Positions 1 through 12,309 of a stretch of 64,000 nt of DNA are shown here, in pieces. Numbering within the stretch: position 1 is the first letter of the stretch; each line of letters opens with the position of its first letter. A program made the position numbers and the translations under genes. The notes beneath the pieces are model-generated. The model did no database searches and had not been told where the DNA came from. It was given only the letters and a program-made list of their open reading frames with translations. Origin of the DNA: Sipunculus nudus (Eukaryota; Annelida; Sipuncula; Golfingiida; Sipunculidae); contig CM049309.1 of the NCBI GenBank assembly GCA_026874595.1, positions 46,778,079 to 46,842,078 on the forward strand, written 5' to 3'.

Positions 1-708
1 GAGGAAAGTCAATAGTTCTTTATTAAACAGAGTCCAGCAAAAAAAAATTCAATTTGAATAACTGTGTGGACTATGTGTGCTTTGTGCATATGATAATACA
101 AGAATAGTTTGCAATTGACTTCACAAATACATAATTTTAAGTATTGTTTAATGTTCATAAATTCTTCTTTTTTGTTTAAATTTTAGTCCCAATTATTATG
201 TATGAGCTGACAGTCTCTTAGTCCGTCTCAGAACGAAACAAAAGACCATGACCCGTCGGACTGAGACGCGTCCAGATGGGATCGAAAAAATACCAGCTCC
301 CAGCCAAGCTTGCTCACTTGGCCTGAAAAAAGGCTGTGACGCAGTGCGCATGCTCATGGGGGAAGATTAGCGATCTTCATGTCAATATTCCAAAAACGAA
401 AGATACGCTTCAGGGACATGCATTATACTAAACTATACAGGCAATTTCATCTAAGCTGACATCAACTGCTCCAAAACTGTTGAGAGATATGGCACATTAT
501 CGAGTATCATGCACAAAGTTATTGATATATATTGTATATAACAATACCTTGAATGCCCTGTGGAGGCCGCCTGATTTAGTTGTCATGGGAACCATTCCAA
601 ACCATAATGGGTGATTACCAACATACAAATCAATGAGGCATTCCCTAGGGTGTTTGCACTTAATGTCCTCTATACATTCCTGTGAATACTTTCTCGGCCT
701 AGTGAAGG

Positions 709-782
<74 letters not shown>

Positions 783-1834
783 CTTTACTCTTCTTGCCTT
801 ACCTTGTATAATATACTAATGCTGATATATAATATATACTATACCATACTATATTAATAATGATAATAATAATAAGAAGATTTATAACAAATCTGATTCA
901 CAGTCGATAACAAATATATATAGGTTGACCGTCTAGCGCATCCTATTCATTTTATTTTTACATAACACTCAAAGACGAATCCTGTATTAACATAATTTTA
1001 TTTTACTTTTGAACGCTTTTGATCAATTTAACATGCAGAAGGTCTATACAATAACACAGGAACCGTCAGAGACTCGATAATGAAATTATATCGATATAAG
1101 CGAACAAAGAGACCTATTAATGAGGTCGGGATGCGCTAGTGATTATTCCTTCCCCCGCACTGGTGATGACAATTAAATATACTGTCGTTGAAAGCGTCAC
1201 AAAATCGGGTAACGTGTGACGATTAATTTTCATAACATATTTATTTTGTAACTGTTTATTGTTTCTGTCCTAATGTATGAAATAATAATGAAATAATGTC
1301 TTGTGTCTGGACTTGCACTCGCCAGGGTTCAAATGATGCATCTCTTTTTTATTAATTTAATTCATACATGCATCGCCAGTTGTGTCATTTCCATAACGAC
1401 TAATAAACCATTCAAATGTAAACTGTCTTGAGTTAAAATATCTATATTAGATAATTGAAATGAGCTGCATTAAATACACGTGACTTAGGTTTTTTATGGA
1501 TACAAAAACTATTTACTATGGTACTCTGCCGAGGCCATCAGCCACTGCTCAAATTAAATTAGCCAGAAAGTACCTCTCTTTTACAATACAGGTACCTAAT
1601 ACCGCCATCTGGATCAGCGATTTTAACTTTGTAAGTGTGGGCCAATTACGATTAGCATAGGTTTTCATGCATCAAAAAAAGTCTCTTTCCATGCACTATA
1701 GGGTAAGCTCTTGATCCGGGCCTGAACCTAGCGGACTGGGCTCATATCAAAACCTCAATTGACTTAATTAAATAAGTAGCTCTTGTGAAATGTCGCTTTG
1801 CGCTCATTCCACAACGCATTATTTATATCACTTA
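1..1834. other. Intergenic, no gene seen
   Basis: I see no coding region here. It holds a pure (TA)n microsatellite at about 711-775 and an 11-bp inverted pair (CTAGCGCATCC near 932, its complement near 1129) about 200 bp apart that could mark a small decayed element. A GC-richer patch at 240-370 contains GTGCGCATGC, similar to an NRF1 site, and could be a promoter remnant, but no first exon can be attached to it. Confidence 0.5.
711..775. repeat. (TA)n microsatellite
   Basis: About 65 bp of uninterrupted TA dinucleotide. Similar tracts recur near 7627, 8107, 9950, 16474, 17943, 53856 and 54113, several of them at the edge of or inside transposons. Confidence 0.95.
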
Positions 1835-2173
1835 GGCCAAAATAAAAAAAGGTATGGTTCTCAGGCACTTTTTTTCATAAATCAATGCGGGCGGGCGGTT
1901 TTTTCATTTTTAATTTTTTGGTATGTTTCGATAAAAATGACAAATGATTAGGGAAATGCATGATAAAAACAGATTTATTTTGCTAAACAAGTAAAAGCCC
2001 TACATAAAAAAAGGTAATTGTATGATTTTATCTCCTTGAAAGAAATGTCCGAGCGGTTGCAGCACAAAATTGGGTAAGTTTCTATTGAAAATCAAAATAA
2101 AAATTTTTGATGCGGGGGTATAAAATTGATGCGGGCGATGCCTGAGAACCATACCTTTTTATTTTTTTTGGCC
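1835..2173. mobile_element. MITE with ~33-bp terminal inverted repeats
   Basis: The left end reads GGCCAAAATAAAAAAAGG followed by TATGGTTCTCAGGCA. The right end (2139-2173) is its reverse complement, with only a few length differences in the A/T run. The interior has no ORF and carries GATGCGGGCG-type direct repeats just inside both ends. The size (339 bp), the long inverted repeats and the lack of coding capacity define a MITE. No convincing target duplication was found, so the superfamily is not assigned. Confidence 0.75.
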
Positions 2174-2401
2174 TTGTATATGATGTTAAAATCGGAGCTT
2201 GTATAGAAGCGTTAGATTTGCACTTACGGTAACATAATAAAAAAATAAAAGATCATGACGTGTATTATTATAATAAAGAAAATTCCTTGAACCTATCATA
2301 TAAATAAGCCAAAAAGTGCCAATTTTCGGTGGCCCATTTTGTCCACTTACGTGTTTGTATGGGGGGGGGGGTGCTAAATGGCTGCCAGTCGTAATCCAAA
2401 T

Positions 2402-3394
2402 CAGTGATGCAGTCAAGTCCATGACATCCGAGTCCGCGTTCAAGTCCGAGTCCGAGCATTTGGAACCCGAGTCCAAGACCAAGTCCAATGCGAATCGTCT
2501 TGATAAAAGAAATTCAAAATCGAAAGGTTGAGATTATCATGTGTTAGTTTACGCATGCATTTTACTTGAATGATTGATCACATTTAGCTCAGAATGCAGA
2601 GCTAAAGCTTAGTATGTATAGTATTAGGCCTATTTTTCAATAATTTGTTTGTAGTTCACACATGTATATAGGCAGAGTGTGGCGCTGCCACCATTTTGCG
2701 CCGCCGCAAGCCGAGTCAAGATCAAACCGATCCGAGTTTATCAGGAGGCGCCGCCAACATTTCATTAAGCCTAAGTGACCCAATTTATTTGCAGCTATGT
2801 TTGGCTTGAAAAAAAATAATACTATAAGATTCGCCCGAAATCTTATACAGACTTATAACAACTGAAATACAACATGTGTTAAAATGTTCAGGTTATGTTA
2901 TTTATTTTTTTTTTATTTATTGTCACTGAAAGGAAAGGATGTGATTGTTTAAGTATGAAAGTGTTGGCTTATGAAAAACCAGGATATACTGTTATCGATA
3001 TTTAATCAAAAACTAGTTAAATTTTAAATTGATGTGATATGTCAGTAATAAAGACAATTTCTATGAATAAAATGGTAACTTTAATTTGTAACACCTTCAA
3101 ACCAATTTAAAGGCTTTAAGGTCAGTTTAAGTCAGCCAATATTCTGTAAGCCGAGTCAAACCACTAAACTCGGCTAACTATTTGAGTCAGCCGTCTTTTC
3201 GTTCAAGCCAGCCGCATTTGTGTTGCTAACACGGTATAAGTCTTTATAGTATTGGACAGAGTATTTTTACTAACTCCGTTTAACTCCTAAGTCCGATTGC
3301 TAGTCCCAGTCCAGAACCCTCGAGTCCAAGTCACAGTCAGAGTCCTTGGAAAAGAGGACTCGAGTCCGGACTCCCGTCCGAGTCCAGCCAATAT
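2402..3394. mobile_element. Degenerate hAT-like element with GAGTCC subterminal repeats
   Basis: The left side begins CAGTGATGCAGTCAAGTCC and is followed by dense copies of the hexamer GAGTCC/AAGTCC (2402-2492). A second cluster of the same motif lies at 3260-3394 and runs directly into the L2 reverse-transcriptase fragment. Compare the better preserved element at 9769-10340, which has the same motif and a similar CAGTGATG terminus. The right terminus and target duplication are not visible, so the right boundary is where the motif stops. Confidence 0.45.
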
Positions 3395-4434
3395 TCCAGT
3401 AACTTGCTAGGAACACATAGCAAAGAGTTGGAACAGTCAATCCTTGAACTGATGAACGCATGAAGTAATGTTATTAGTGAATCTTGAGTTAGGAAACCCT
3501 TTATCCTAGCTATATTACGCAGGTGGTAAAAAGCCAAACCACTAATATTATTTACATTCTTGTCAAGGCAAAGCCCTTGGTCAAACACTACCCCCAGGTT
3601 TCTAGCACTGTTTGTTGGCACAACTACAGAGTCAAATATGTTGAGTTTTCAACTGATTTTTTTACCTCTGCTGGTTTGTACTGATAATCAGAACCTCAGT
3701 TTTATCAGCATTGAGTTTAAGCAGATTCTGACACATCCAAACACCTATGTCATGCAAGCATGTTTCAATGGTAGAAATAGGAACCTTTGATTCTGGTTAA
3801 AATGATACATAAATTTGACTGTCATCAGCATAAAAATGATAATTCATTCCATGCTGTCGTACTAATTCACTAAGTGGTAATGTGTAAATTGTAAAAAAAA
3901 CAGAGGCCCCAGCACAGAACCTTGTGGAACACCGTAGGTTATCTCAGTAGGAAAAGACTTATGACCTACTACACTAATACACTGACTTCGATTGCACAGG
4001 TATGACCTGATTAATTGCAAGGCATCTCCAGTTATTCCAAGCCTGGTGGACAATCGTTGTAACAGGAGCTGACGATCTACTACATCAAAGGCAGCAGATA
4101 AATCCAATAGTATGAGAATGGATACTTGTTGAGAGTCCATAGCCCTGAGGAGATCATTATATACTTTAAGCAGGCATGTTTCAGAGCTATGAAAAGGTCT
4201 ATTTGCAGACTGTTGGTCTTCATACAAATGGTTTTCCTTCATATATGAAGTGAAACGAGTGGCAACGATCTTTTCGAACACTTTAGTAAGGAACGAAAGG
4301 TTAGATATTGGCCGATAGTGCTTTAAAAGGTGTGCATCAAGACTGCATTTCTTCAATATAGGGGTTACAATACCCGATTTCACAGATGCTGGAACTTCAC
4401 AACCAACTACTTCCGCACATGCGCAATCAACCAC
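3395..4434 (-). mobile_element. Broken L2/CR1-type non-LTR retrotransposon reverse transcriptase
   Basis: Minus-strand reading gives reverse transcriptase blocks in order: HYRPISNLSF, LILLDLSAAFD, YGVPQGSVLGP, then FYADDSQIYVSF (about 3792-3850), then an RNLGVVFDQ...YHLRNIARIK...LLHAFISSRID segment typical of the L2/CR1 clade. The frame is broken after GVPQGSVLGP at a poly-A/T run near 3895, and a stop follows the YADD block, so it is dead. It is 5' truncated near 4434. The 3' side is cut within the SKLLE segment by GAGTCC-rich sequence. No endonuclease domain is present. Confidence 0.85.
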
Positions 4435-4641
4435 CTCTCATCACATCTTGATTTGTTGTTTAAATGTTAACATAGGCACAAGTACCGTGTACTAACAGCT
4501 TGCAGATTAACAAGTCCATGCATCCTTAACATGGGCGTTCAAAGAACTTTTCTTAGCAGGGATTACCAACAGTTCATCAATGTGTAAGCAGATTAAGCAC
4601 ATGAATTCTAAGAATAAGGTAAGATTTTGGTTTGCTTTTAG

Positions 4642-4647
4642 TTTATT
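4642..4647 (-). terminator. Poly(A) signal for the gene ending at 4732
   Basis: AATAAA on the minus strand, about 85 nt beyond the stop codon of the open frame ending at 4732. The spacing suits a 3' UTR and is the main reason to treat the upstream frame as a real terminal exon. Confidence 0.4.
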
Positions 4648-4731
4648 AAATCCTTTGTGCATGGCCAGGATCTTTAAAGTCTTTTTTCCTGCAAAACTAG
4701 AGAAACGTACCCAAACGCATCGCAGCTGACT

Positions 4732-5362
4732 TCACCATTCCACAAAAAACGTGTACCTAGGTCCAAAAAATGACGCTGTGGTCTCGCATATCTTAATTTG
4801 ACCAATGTATTTCTCTTGTCGTAAATACTCCATATATTTGTCGTGTTCGTCATAGGTACACATGTAAACTTTGAGGTGCAGCAGCAGCAAGGGGACTATA
4901 ATATCTTCTCCATACATAATAAAAAAGGACTTCAGGGACTCTAATACTCCTGGCCATTTAAGGTTTGCCACATCATCGATGGTGATAATTCCACCTTGTC
5001 GCAGATCACAAGTCACGTGACGCAGGTCACTGAGGTGCATGATGGTGAAGGAAGTATTCTCGGCTTCGTTCGACGCGGCCCTGTCAGAACGCTTAGGCAA
5101 ATTCCAGCCCCACACACAGGCGCCATATTGGTCACGTGACCATCGAAACACAGATGTTTGGACTCCCTCCAAAGATCATGCTTCAAGAGGTTTGAATCTG
5201 CACTAAATAAGTGTCTTTCTGATATATGATTTAATAAAAAGCTCAAAATGATCAAGACGCATAAGGCATAAAGGATTGCCCATGCACTTATGCCGAAGAC
5301 GATGTAGGATCCAGGTTCCCGCCAAATTGCCTGCCATTTTCGTCTGATCACCAGTAGGCACG
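4732..5362 (-). CDS. 3' end of an unrecognised membrane-protein-like gene
   Basis: I do not recognise this protein. A plausible splice acceptor (TTTATTTGTACAG on the minus strand, about 5363) opens a frame with basic residues, then a hydrophobic stretch IVFGISAWAILYALCVLIIL likely to be a membrane segment, then HISERHLFSADSNLLKHDLW. A second frame, open from 5172 to the stop at 4732, gives a long segment including GGIITIDDVANLKWPGVLES and a hydrophobic IIVPLLLLHLKVY patch, ending FFVEW. The two frames differ, so either a short intron or a one-base shift joins them in the 5040-5225 interval. An AATAAA follows the stop. No start codon was found; upstream exons would lie at higher coordinates. 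Coding status is uncertain. Confidence 0.3.
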
Positions 5363-5399
5363 AGACTGTACAAATAAATAATGTAACCAATCAGTGAAC

Positions 5400-7624
5400 C
5401 GGTCTAAATATGCCTTTTATAATATTGACAAAGGATAAGTATAGCATATACAATTTAAGGCACAAAAACCTTTTTCATCATACTTTAGAGCGACCCCTTT
5501 CTACGAAGATTGTATGTCACTAGCTGAGTGTTCGGTTCCGTAATACAGACATTCAATATTAGGCCTACATCTTGTTTAATCTCTTGATGAAGAATGAATA
5601 AAAAAATGATAAAATCTACATAATCACCAACGGTGATGTTCATATGCTCAATCAAACGTTTGTGTGAGATTTCACTACTGACTAAGACCCTAAATGCAAT
5701 GCTGTAATGTATAATATGTATTTTATAAATATTTTGACGATCAAATATCATATATAATTGAATTGAAAATTATATCTGATTATATGTTCTATATATATAC
5801 GGTATGGCAAAGGAACAATTAATGCTTCGCTGAAAAACAAAAAGAATACCATGTTGATGGATTGGTAGCTACCATACCATGGAAGGGGCTATAATACTTT
5901 CCTAATAAATGTAATTTTACTTTATATACGTATGTTTACCTGGCTATTATTTAAACAAGTATTTTTCAGCAAAATGAACCTGGGTTAATAAAGATCTGGC
6001 AGTATCAGACAACTTAATAGATTGTGCCATTATGCATGTATTCATAAATGGTAATAAAAGAAATGTCAAAAGATATTTTGACATATATTTCCATTTGAAA
6101 GAGACATCTCTATGCCTCTCTCGTTTTATCTATATTGAGCTGAATCAACTGGGGTTGATATATTTCTAATTAATAATTGACCTATTCTTCTGTATGGTAG
6201 ACAGGTCATATATGGTCTACCTTGGTGCATATAGCTCAAGAGTGTATTCCACTTATTTATATACATAAGTAACTATGACACCTACCTCTCCTGCATCAGA
6301 AACAGCCCTCATGGAATCCCAGGACTGACTGCTCAAGTGCCCTGTGGTGACAGTTTTGTGTCAATGATCGCGTGCATGTTTTTTCAGCAGGTTTTACTGA
6401 CAAGCACAGTTGGGCTGATAAATGAGGTTCGAATGTGCAGAACATGACCAAAGGGACAGATCGATGTACAGGCCGGGTGTGGCTTTCAAGTGTTGTAAGC
6501 GTGTCTATAATATTTCTAACAGAGTGTCTGAATAATGCATGGTCAACATTCATGTTCTTCCCCTTAGGCTACTTAGCGTCTGAGCCAAGTCAGCCTAATC
6601 ACGTCGGAAGCTTTAACCTTGTTCATCAAGCTATACAGTATCGGCAGTCTGTTACCCGAACGTTGACATTAACTTCAAGCCGGAACGCTGCTTCCCAGCC
6701 CTCGCCAAAAACAAAAAAGCAATCGGGATTTCTGGAATAATACGCTATATTTCACTGGTATATTGGCTGGACTGCGTTGACTTAATGGCAGCGGTAAAAA
6801 TGGCAAGGCATATAAACAAGCAAAGGAAGCCAACTTCTGTGTTGCGTATATGATTTACATGTAAAATATATAGCTTGCATTTTTGAAATTTAAACTAAAT
6901 TTGATCTTTGTCGCATTTTAACTAACTGTTAGGTCTGTCCTGAAATCTTAAGCAATTTTGACAATTCTTAGTAATCAACTCGCAGCAAAAATCATTCCGA
7001 TTATCTTTAGGTCTTCATTTACGATAAAAATTGAGAAAGTTTAACACAGTATGTAAGACAAATGCGATATGTGTTTGTTTTGTATCAATAAAGAGCCTGT
7101 TTTCGTTGTAAAATCTTTAAAATTCAAATGAAAAGAGTAATTAGCGCCTATGAACCAAAATATTTCGAACACTTGAAATGACTATACATGAAGATTGTAT
7201 AGACCCCGACACTAAAAAATCTTATATGTGTTAGCAATGAAATTGGTTCTAAATTTTATTATGGGAATAAATATGAGGAAATATGAGGAATCATGAACCA
7301 ATATGTACCATGTTACACCACGATGCAAAAAGAGTGCAAATTTCAAAGGACCAAAATGCATATAAACATACAATCCATATAAAATCTCCTAAAAAGTAAA
7401 CAGCCCCACTAAATTTCGTTTTTAGAGCACATGGCAAACATGTACAGGTGTATATATTTCTTGAGGATCCGCCAAGCCTTTTTTTAGATACCATGTTAAC
7501 GGCGGTTGACAAACGACGGAATCAGAATTAAAGTGCGTGTTGTGAATGCGCCATTTTGAAAATAATTTTGACATGGAAACTAAAACAAAAAGCTCCGTTT
7601 CCACTTATGCGGTCCGGACACCAG

Positions 7625-7626
<2 letters not shown>
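5400..7626. other. Intergenic, no gene seen
   Basis: No coding signal, RNA gene or recognised repeat family was found. The longest open frames (minus 5485-5751, minus 6296-6553, plus 6435-6740) show no family motif and lack supporting splice or poly(A) context. Confidence 0.5.
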
Positions 7627-7668
<42 letters not shown>

Positions 7669-7830
7669 GTGGGGTAATAGTTATATGTAGTAGTAATAGT
7701 AATAGATCCTGCAGTTCTTCAAAGTAATAGTAATAGTGTTAGACAATAAATTTTAACCTGTATTAGTAATAATAATAGGACATCAAGTAATATAATAATA
7801 GCTATTACTTGAACTATTACAACCCTTGAC
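7627..7830. mobile_element. Short MITE-like element with AGTAATAG repeats, beside (TA)n
   Basis: After an (AT)n tract (7627-7664) the sequence carries repeated AGTAATAG motifs. Its two sides are loosely inverted: GGGGTAATAGTT near 7670, and at 7815-7828 the reverse complement reads GGGTTGTAATAGTT. This fits a ~160-bp non-autonomous element with subterminal repeats. A further cluster of the same motif lies at 8071-8099, next to a second (AT)n/(AG)n tract at 8107-8162. No target duplication was found. Confidence 0.35.
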
Positions 7831-8105
7831 TGATACAGTTAGGGGTGGAACGTTCGTTTGATTATATTGAAACACAGGGAAAGGCTAAAGCTGTCGTTGT
7901 AGTGTGATACAAAAATCTAATTGTACGGGACTGAAAAGGTAATCTGAAAAGTGAAAACTGATTACGAATAAATAGGAAAAGAACTCGATAAAATATTAGA
8001 TGTTACAGCTGAACGGGGGGGGGCGGGCTCTATATACGCAACTTTAGTAAAAGTGCAATAGATGGATTAAGAAGTAATAGTTATAGTAATAGTAATAGAA
8101 ATCCT

Positions 8106-8106
<1 letters not shown>

Positions 8107-8162
<56 letters not shown>
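8107..8162. repeat. Compound (AT)n(AG)n microsatellite
   Basis: About 25 bp of AT dinucleotide pass directly into about 31 bp of AG dinucleotide. Confidence 0.9.
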
Positions 8163-8165
<3 letters not shown>

Positions 8166-9768
8166 CACTGATATAATAAACTTATATACATTTGAGAGCA
8201 CGTAGCTGTGGGCTATATATGTATAGCTTTTCACCAGGAGGGCTCGGCGGGGCCTTGAAGGACTATAGAGTTTGCAATCGCGCACAATAAAATCATTGGA
8301 AATGGGAAAGAGTGCTTGTAAGGTCCTAGTGTGACTCGGGCCAATAAGTTTTCAAGGGCACACAATATGCTTTAACAAAATCAGGAATACTCATTTGTCA
8401 TAACTTAGCTAGCTTATATAGGTTTAATCGGTTGGGTCCAGTTGAGCTTAGGCGGGCATTTCTTTTCCTCATTTTTTATTTTTCAATCATGTTTTTACCA
8501 GTATAGCCTATTCAGCTGATTTGGTGTTTTTCAATTGGGTCCTGTTTAAAGTTGCAATGTTACCACTTAAACAAATAAAACATACACCATACCGATTGGA
8601 TATGACATGATGCTATATCGAATACATATGTCAGTATAAAGTGAATAAAAAGTTATGCTGCTGGACACATCGTTACATAGGAGACATTCATAATATAAAA
8701 AGTACATAGGCCTATCTAACTGTCATGTAATTAAAAAGAAGTTAGGTTTATGGTAAATATACAGGAATAATGTAAAATTGTAAAGAATTTTACGGAACAC
8801 AATAACATGCTTAAAATGTGGGAATTCAATAGTGAAAGGAAACCTTTGATTATATCACACAGGCCAGAAAAATTTTTCTGACTGATATTAAGGACGACAC
8901 TTATGTTGAAGAAATTAACCAAAAAATATTTATTTTCAAATATCCAGCAGGGCCCGTAGCGAAGTAAAAAGCGTATACCGGCTGTAATAATTCAGTGATG
9001 TAGTCTTTGAAAATTATATTTTTTCATGTTCTCTTGTTAAAATATAAATCCAAATGAGAATATCATTATAAAATCATTTATGTTGAAGGATAGTTGTTTT
9101 TATGTAAAGTAAATAATTCTGCGTGTGGGGAGGTTACGGTTATGAGTACGTATATGTGTGTGAAGCGGGGGGGGGGGGGCCTTTCATTCGGTTGAATTAC
9201 TCCCATCTTCCTAATGCATGTTATTATGCCTTTCAACTATTCGCGAACGCATGTACCCTCTTATTCCTGCAAACTATATGGATACGTACGAGATATTTAT
9301 GCCAAATATTCAACATACAAGCAAATTTATGCTTGATCTTTTTAATTTAAGACTGTTTTCCACACATGGTGGACGTCCTTAGAAAGTGAACAAACAATTA
9401 AGTTTAACGGTAGGTGTGATCTATTTCGTGGATTATAATGCTGATATATGAGCCGTGAGATGCTTGTATATACATATTTTTTTAAAAAGAAAATGAGTTT
9501 TCTCATTATCATAGCAGTCATCGAGACTGCATCCACTGTTTATCCAACGCCTATCATTTTGGGACTATCTCGTTGAAGAATATCAGGAGACAAATCTACT
9601 CATCTACACATCTTGGTACGTTGCGATTGTATATACATTGTGATCTATCAGGCCTAAATAATATTCTGTGAAACTACTTTTTATGTTTAAGTAAGTTTTA
9701 AATTCTTTAACAATTTGTTTTGTCATTTTTCTAAAATTTACTTTTGATAGTACAGAAAGCAAAAGAGT
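8163..9768. other. Intergenic, no gene seen
   Basis: AT-rich sequence without a credible ORF. It includes a 13-bp poly-G run near 9166. A CAGTGATGTAGTC at 8993 resembles the terminus of the hAT-like family at 9769-10340 and may be a solitary end. Confidence 0.45.
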
Positions 9769-9946
9769 CAGAGATGCAAGACTTCAGTCCGGACTTGTAC
9801 TCGAGTCGGGACTCGAGTCTAATTTTCTAGGGACTTGGACTCGAGGGTCATGAACTCGGACTTGTACTCGGAGGTTCGGACTCGAGAAATCAGTCCAAGT
9901 CCCTCTCGAAGCCAGTAGGAAAAAGTACGGTCACATACTAAAATTA

Positions 9947-10005
<59 letters not shown>

Positions 10006-10340
10006 GCGAACTACCAACAAAATTGGGGACTACTGTAACAGGAAATGCGCGAACTACCAACAGAATATGAGGCCTACTGTAACAGAAAAGACCATTTACC
10101 AAAATTTAGTTCGGCATCGAGAGCTAAATGAAATTAATCATTCAATTAAAAATGTGTATAATAACATTAAAATACACGTGGTAATCTCAATGTCCATTTG
10201 AAAATTCTTTTAATAAATTTTATTGGACTCGGACTCGGTTTCTGAAAAGCTCGAACTCGAAGAAGCTGGACTTGAAATCAAACCTCAGGGACTGGGACTT
10301 GCATTCAGACTCAGATGTTGTGGACTCAACTACATCACTG
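9769..10340. mobile_element. hAT-like non-autonomous element with CGAGTCC motifs
   Basis: The ends read CAGAGATGCAAGACTTCAG at the left and ...ACTACATCACTG at the right, an imperfect inverted pair. Both subterminal zones (9785-9905 and 10225-10335) are packed with GGACTCG/CGAGTCC motifs, many inside the palindrome GGACTCGAGTCC. The 8 bp outside the ends, aaaagagt and aaaggtgt, match at 6 of 8 positions, which suits an aged hAT target duplication. A (TA)n tract lies in the middle at about 9950-10004. No transposase is encoded. Confidence 0.55.
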
Positions 10341-10348
10341 AAAGGTGT

Positions 10349-10879
10349 CATATCCTGTTGAGTGGGTAACCTATTTACGTTGCTTGCTTGAGGCTATCGT
10401 TATGCATGGCTAATTAGCTTTGATAACAATTTTAGCTGTTTTTTTTTACATTTTATTGAAACAATTATGCCTAATTAATCTGCCTTGTATGTTAAGCTTA
10501 TTTCACATCTATCCGTTTTTTCCCCCGCACCCGATCCGAGATTTAAGAGCAAATCTTAAAACTTTTCGGTTTATAAATAGCTATAAAAGCGTAACGTTGA
10601 ATTTAATCAGAATCTTGTAAATGAAGTTAGATCTGAGATTTAATATTGAACCCATTCCATGGCGTTGTCTCAATGATTGCACTAACCCTGGAATACCGGT
10701 TTCAATTATGATGGAAAATTTTTTGACATTTCTGCCAAGGGGAACACCAAAGAAGAATCCAGTATATCCCCGATAATGACGTCATGTTTTGAATTTCCGT
10801 CCGCACCCGTCGTCTGCTTCCGTCGTGAATCGGTCCCTGACCGAATTGTTCTGATGTTGGTGTGAATGCCCTGTGTATA
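10349..10879. other. Intergenic spacer, no gene seen
   Basis: About 530 bp between two hAT-like elements. The open frame at 10420-10620 has no recognisable features. Confidence 0.4.
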
Positions 10880-10887
10880 TTTTTAAC

Positions 10888-11740
10888 CAGACATCGATTG
10901 CGATCGATTACATATTTTTAGTAATTATAATCGATTATTTTATGTTTTCATCAATGTAATAGTAATCATAATTAATTACTTTGCCTATGTTATCGTAATC
11001 ATGGTGATTAAATATGAATACATATATTACTTTTTTATATTCCAAGTTTGAATAGGTACAATTAATGTTTCTTTATAACATGACCGTACATGATAACTAG
11101 TGATTAAAAACATCAATAAGAATGATTAACTGAGCTATGAATTCAGCCATCAATTGAATCAGTGATAGGTTATGTATCTGATGGAAGCTCGATTTAGTGA
11201 ATGTAAACATTACTGTAGAATTGTTTACAAATATCTAAACCCTTGTATATATGATTTATGCTACATATTGGTAAATAAATGAATTACCTACCTGTGTAAC
11301 TTAGGCTGGTAAAAATGAGCAGTTATACTAACCCTGACATAACACACCTTTCAGCTCCATCTTAAGCAGATCACCTAATAAGTATGAGGGTATAAGCAAG
11401 TCAAAACAGATAAGCATACCCCTTATTTTATGCACACTTTTTATACATTTTTCAACTTCGACTTTGGCAGGATCACTGTTCATTTTATGGTCTGTGTATA
11501 TTAATAATTTGATATGCATAAAGTTTACAGTGTGTAAATCCTTTGTTGCCTGTTCACTTTTTTGACAAAATTCAGGTTTGTTATCATGATTGCAATCAGG
11601 ATTACTTTTTAAAGTAATCGTTACCGAAATCGATTACATTTATTTTTGTCAACAATGTAATCGTTATCGTAATCAATCAATTTGCCTGTGTAATTGTAAT
11701 CGAAATCGATTACATTTATATAGTAATCACCCCATGTCTG
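10888..11740. mobile_element. hAT-type MITE with perfect 8-bp target duplication
   Basis: The ends are CAGACATCGATTGCGATCG and ...ACCCCATGTCTG, with a terminal inverted heptamer CAGACAT/ATGTCTG. The 8 bp directly outside each end are identical, TTTTTAAC (10880-10887 and 11741-11748). An 8-bp duplication with CAG...CTG ends is the hallmark of hAT transposition. Both subterminal regions are filled with TAATCGATTAC-type motifs (10895-11010 and 11590-11725), likely transposase-binding subterminal repeats. The ~570-bp interior has no transposase, so the element is non-autonomous. Confidence 0.85.
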
Positions 11741-11748
11741 TTTTTAAC

Positions 11749-12309
11749 TGTAACGAATTTGAAGGACGGTGGATGAAAGAAGCGGGTGCGGAAGTAAAAA
11801 AACTGATAGGTGTGAACACCCCTTTAAGGTGAAAATGAAAATATGACTGAAGTTTCAGACACGAAATGTTTGTGCTTTTCCTGTATTGATATATAAGGCT
11901 TCCATCATAGTGCTGACGGGGTTCATATCAAAGAGGGTATCCATCAGAGTTTTTTTTAGGGAAAAGTATAGGAATGAGAGTATACAAGGTTTCAAAAGCA
12001 GAAAAAAACAGTCAAATCTTCTTGTGTATCCCTTCTTCTACAGTCCAGTGTCTATGACATTTTACATAGGCCAGAGTGCTTCGAACTAAAATCGAATAGA
12101 GAGTTGATTAGACCCATTAAACTGAATTTGTATATATAATAAAGAAAGTGACCGGGAGGGTCCCGGGAACTTTGCGTACTGCCTAAAAGTACTCTCGGAG
12201 GCCCTGGATGCATGTAGATTTGGTATTGTGTTAGCATGATCGATATTTCATGTCCCCCTTTCGTGTCACTATCAATTACAACAAGGCAGTTAGCCGTGGT
12301 AGTTTTTTT
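11749..12309. other. Left flank of HINE-like element 1, part of a paralogous pair
   Basis: No gene. From roughly 12140 the sequence is related to 16895-17075 (for example GTCGATATTTCATGTCCC near 16988 and its close match near 12240), so it is the left part of a duplicated segment whose other copy lacks the element inserted at 12310. Confidence 0.5.

Noticed and set aside
8993-10340. One 1.35-kb hAT element from CAGTGATGTAGTC to ACTACATCACTG
   Set aside because: The flanks taataatt and aaaggtgt do not match, and subterminal motifs appear only from 9785; the 9769 start gives a better flank match.
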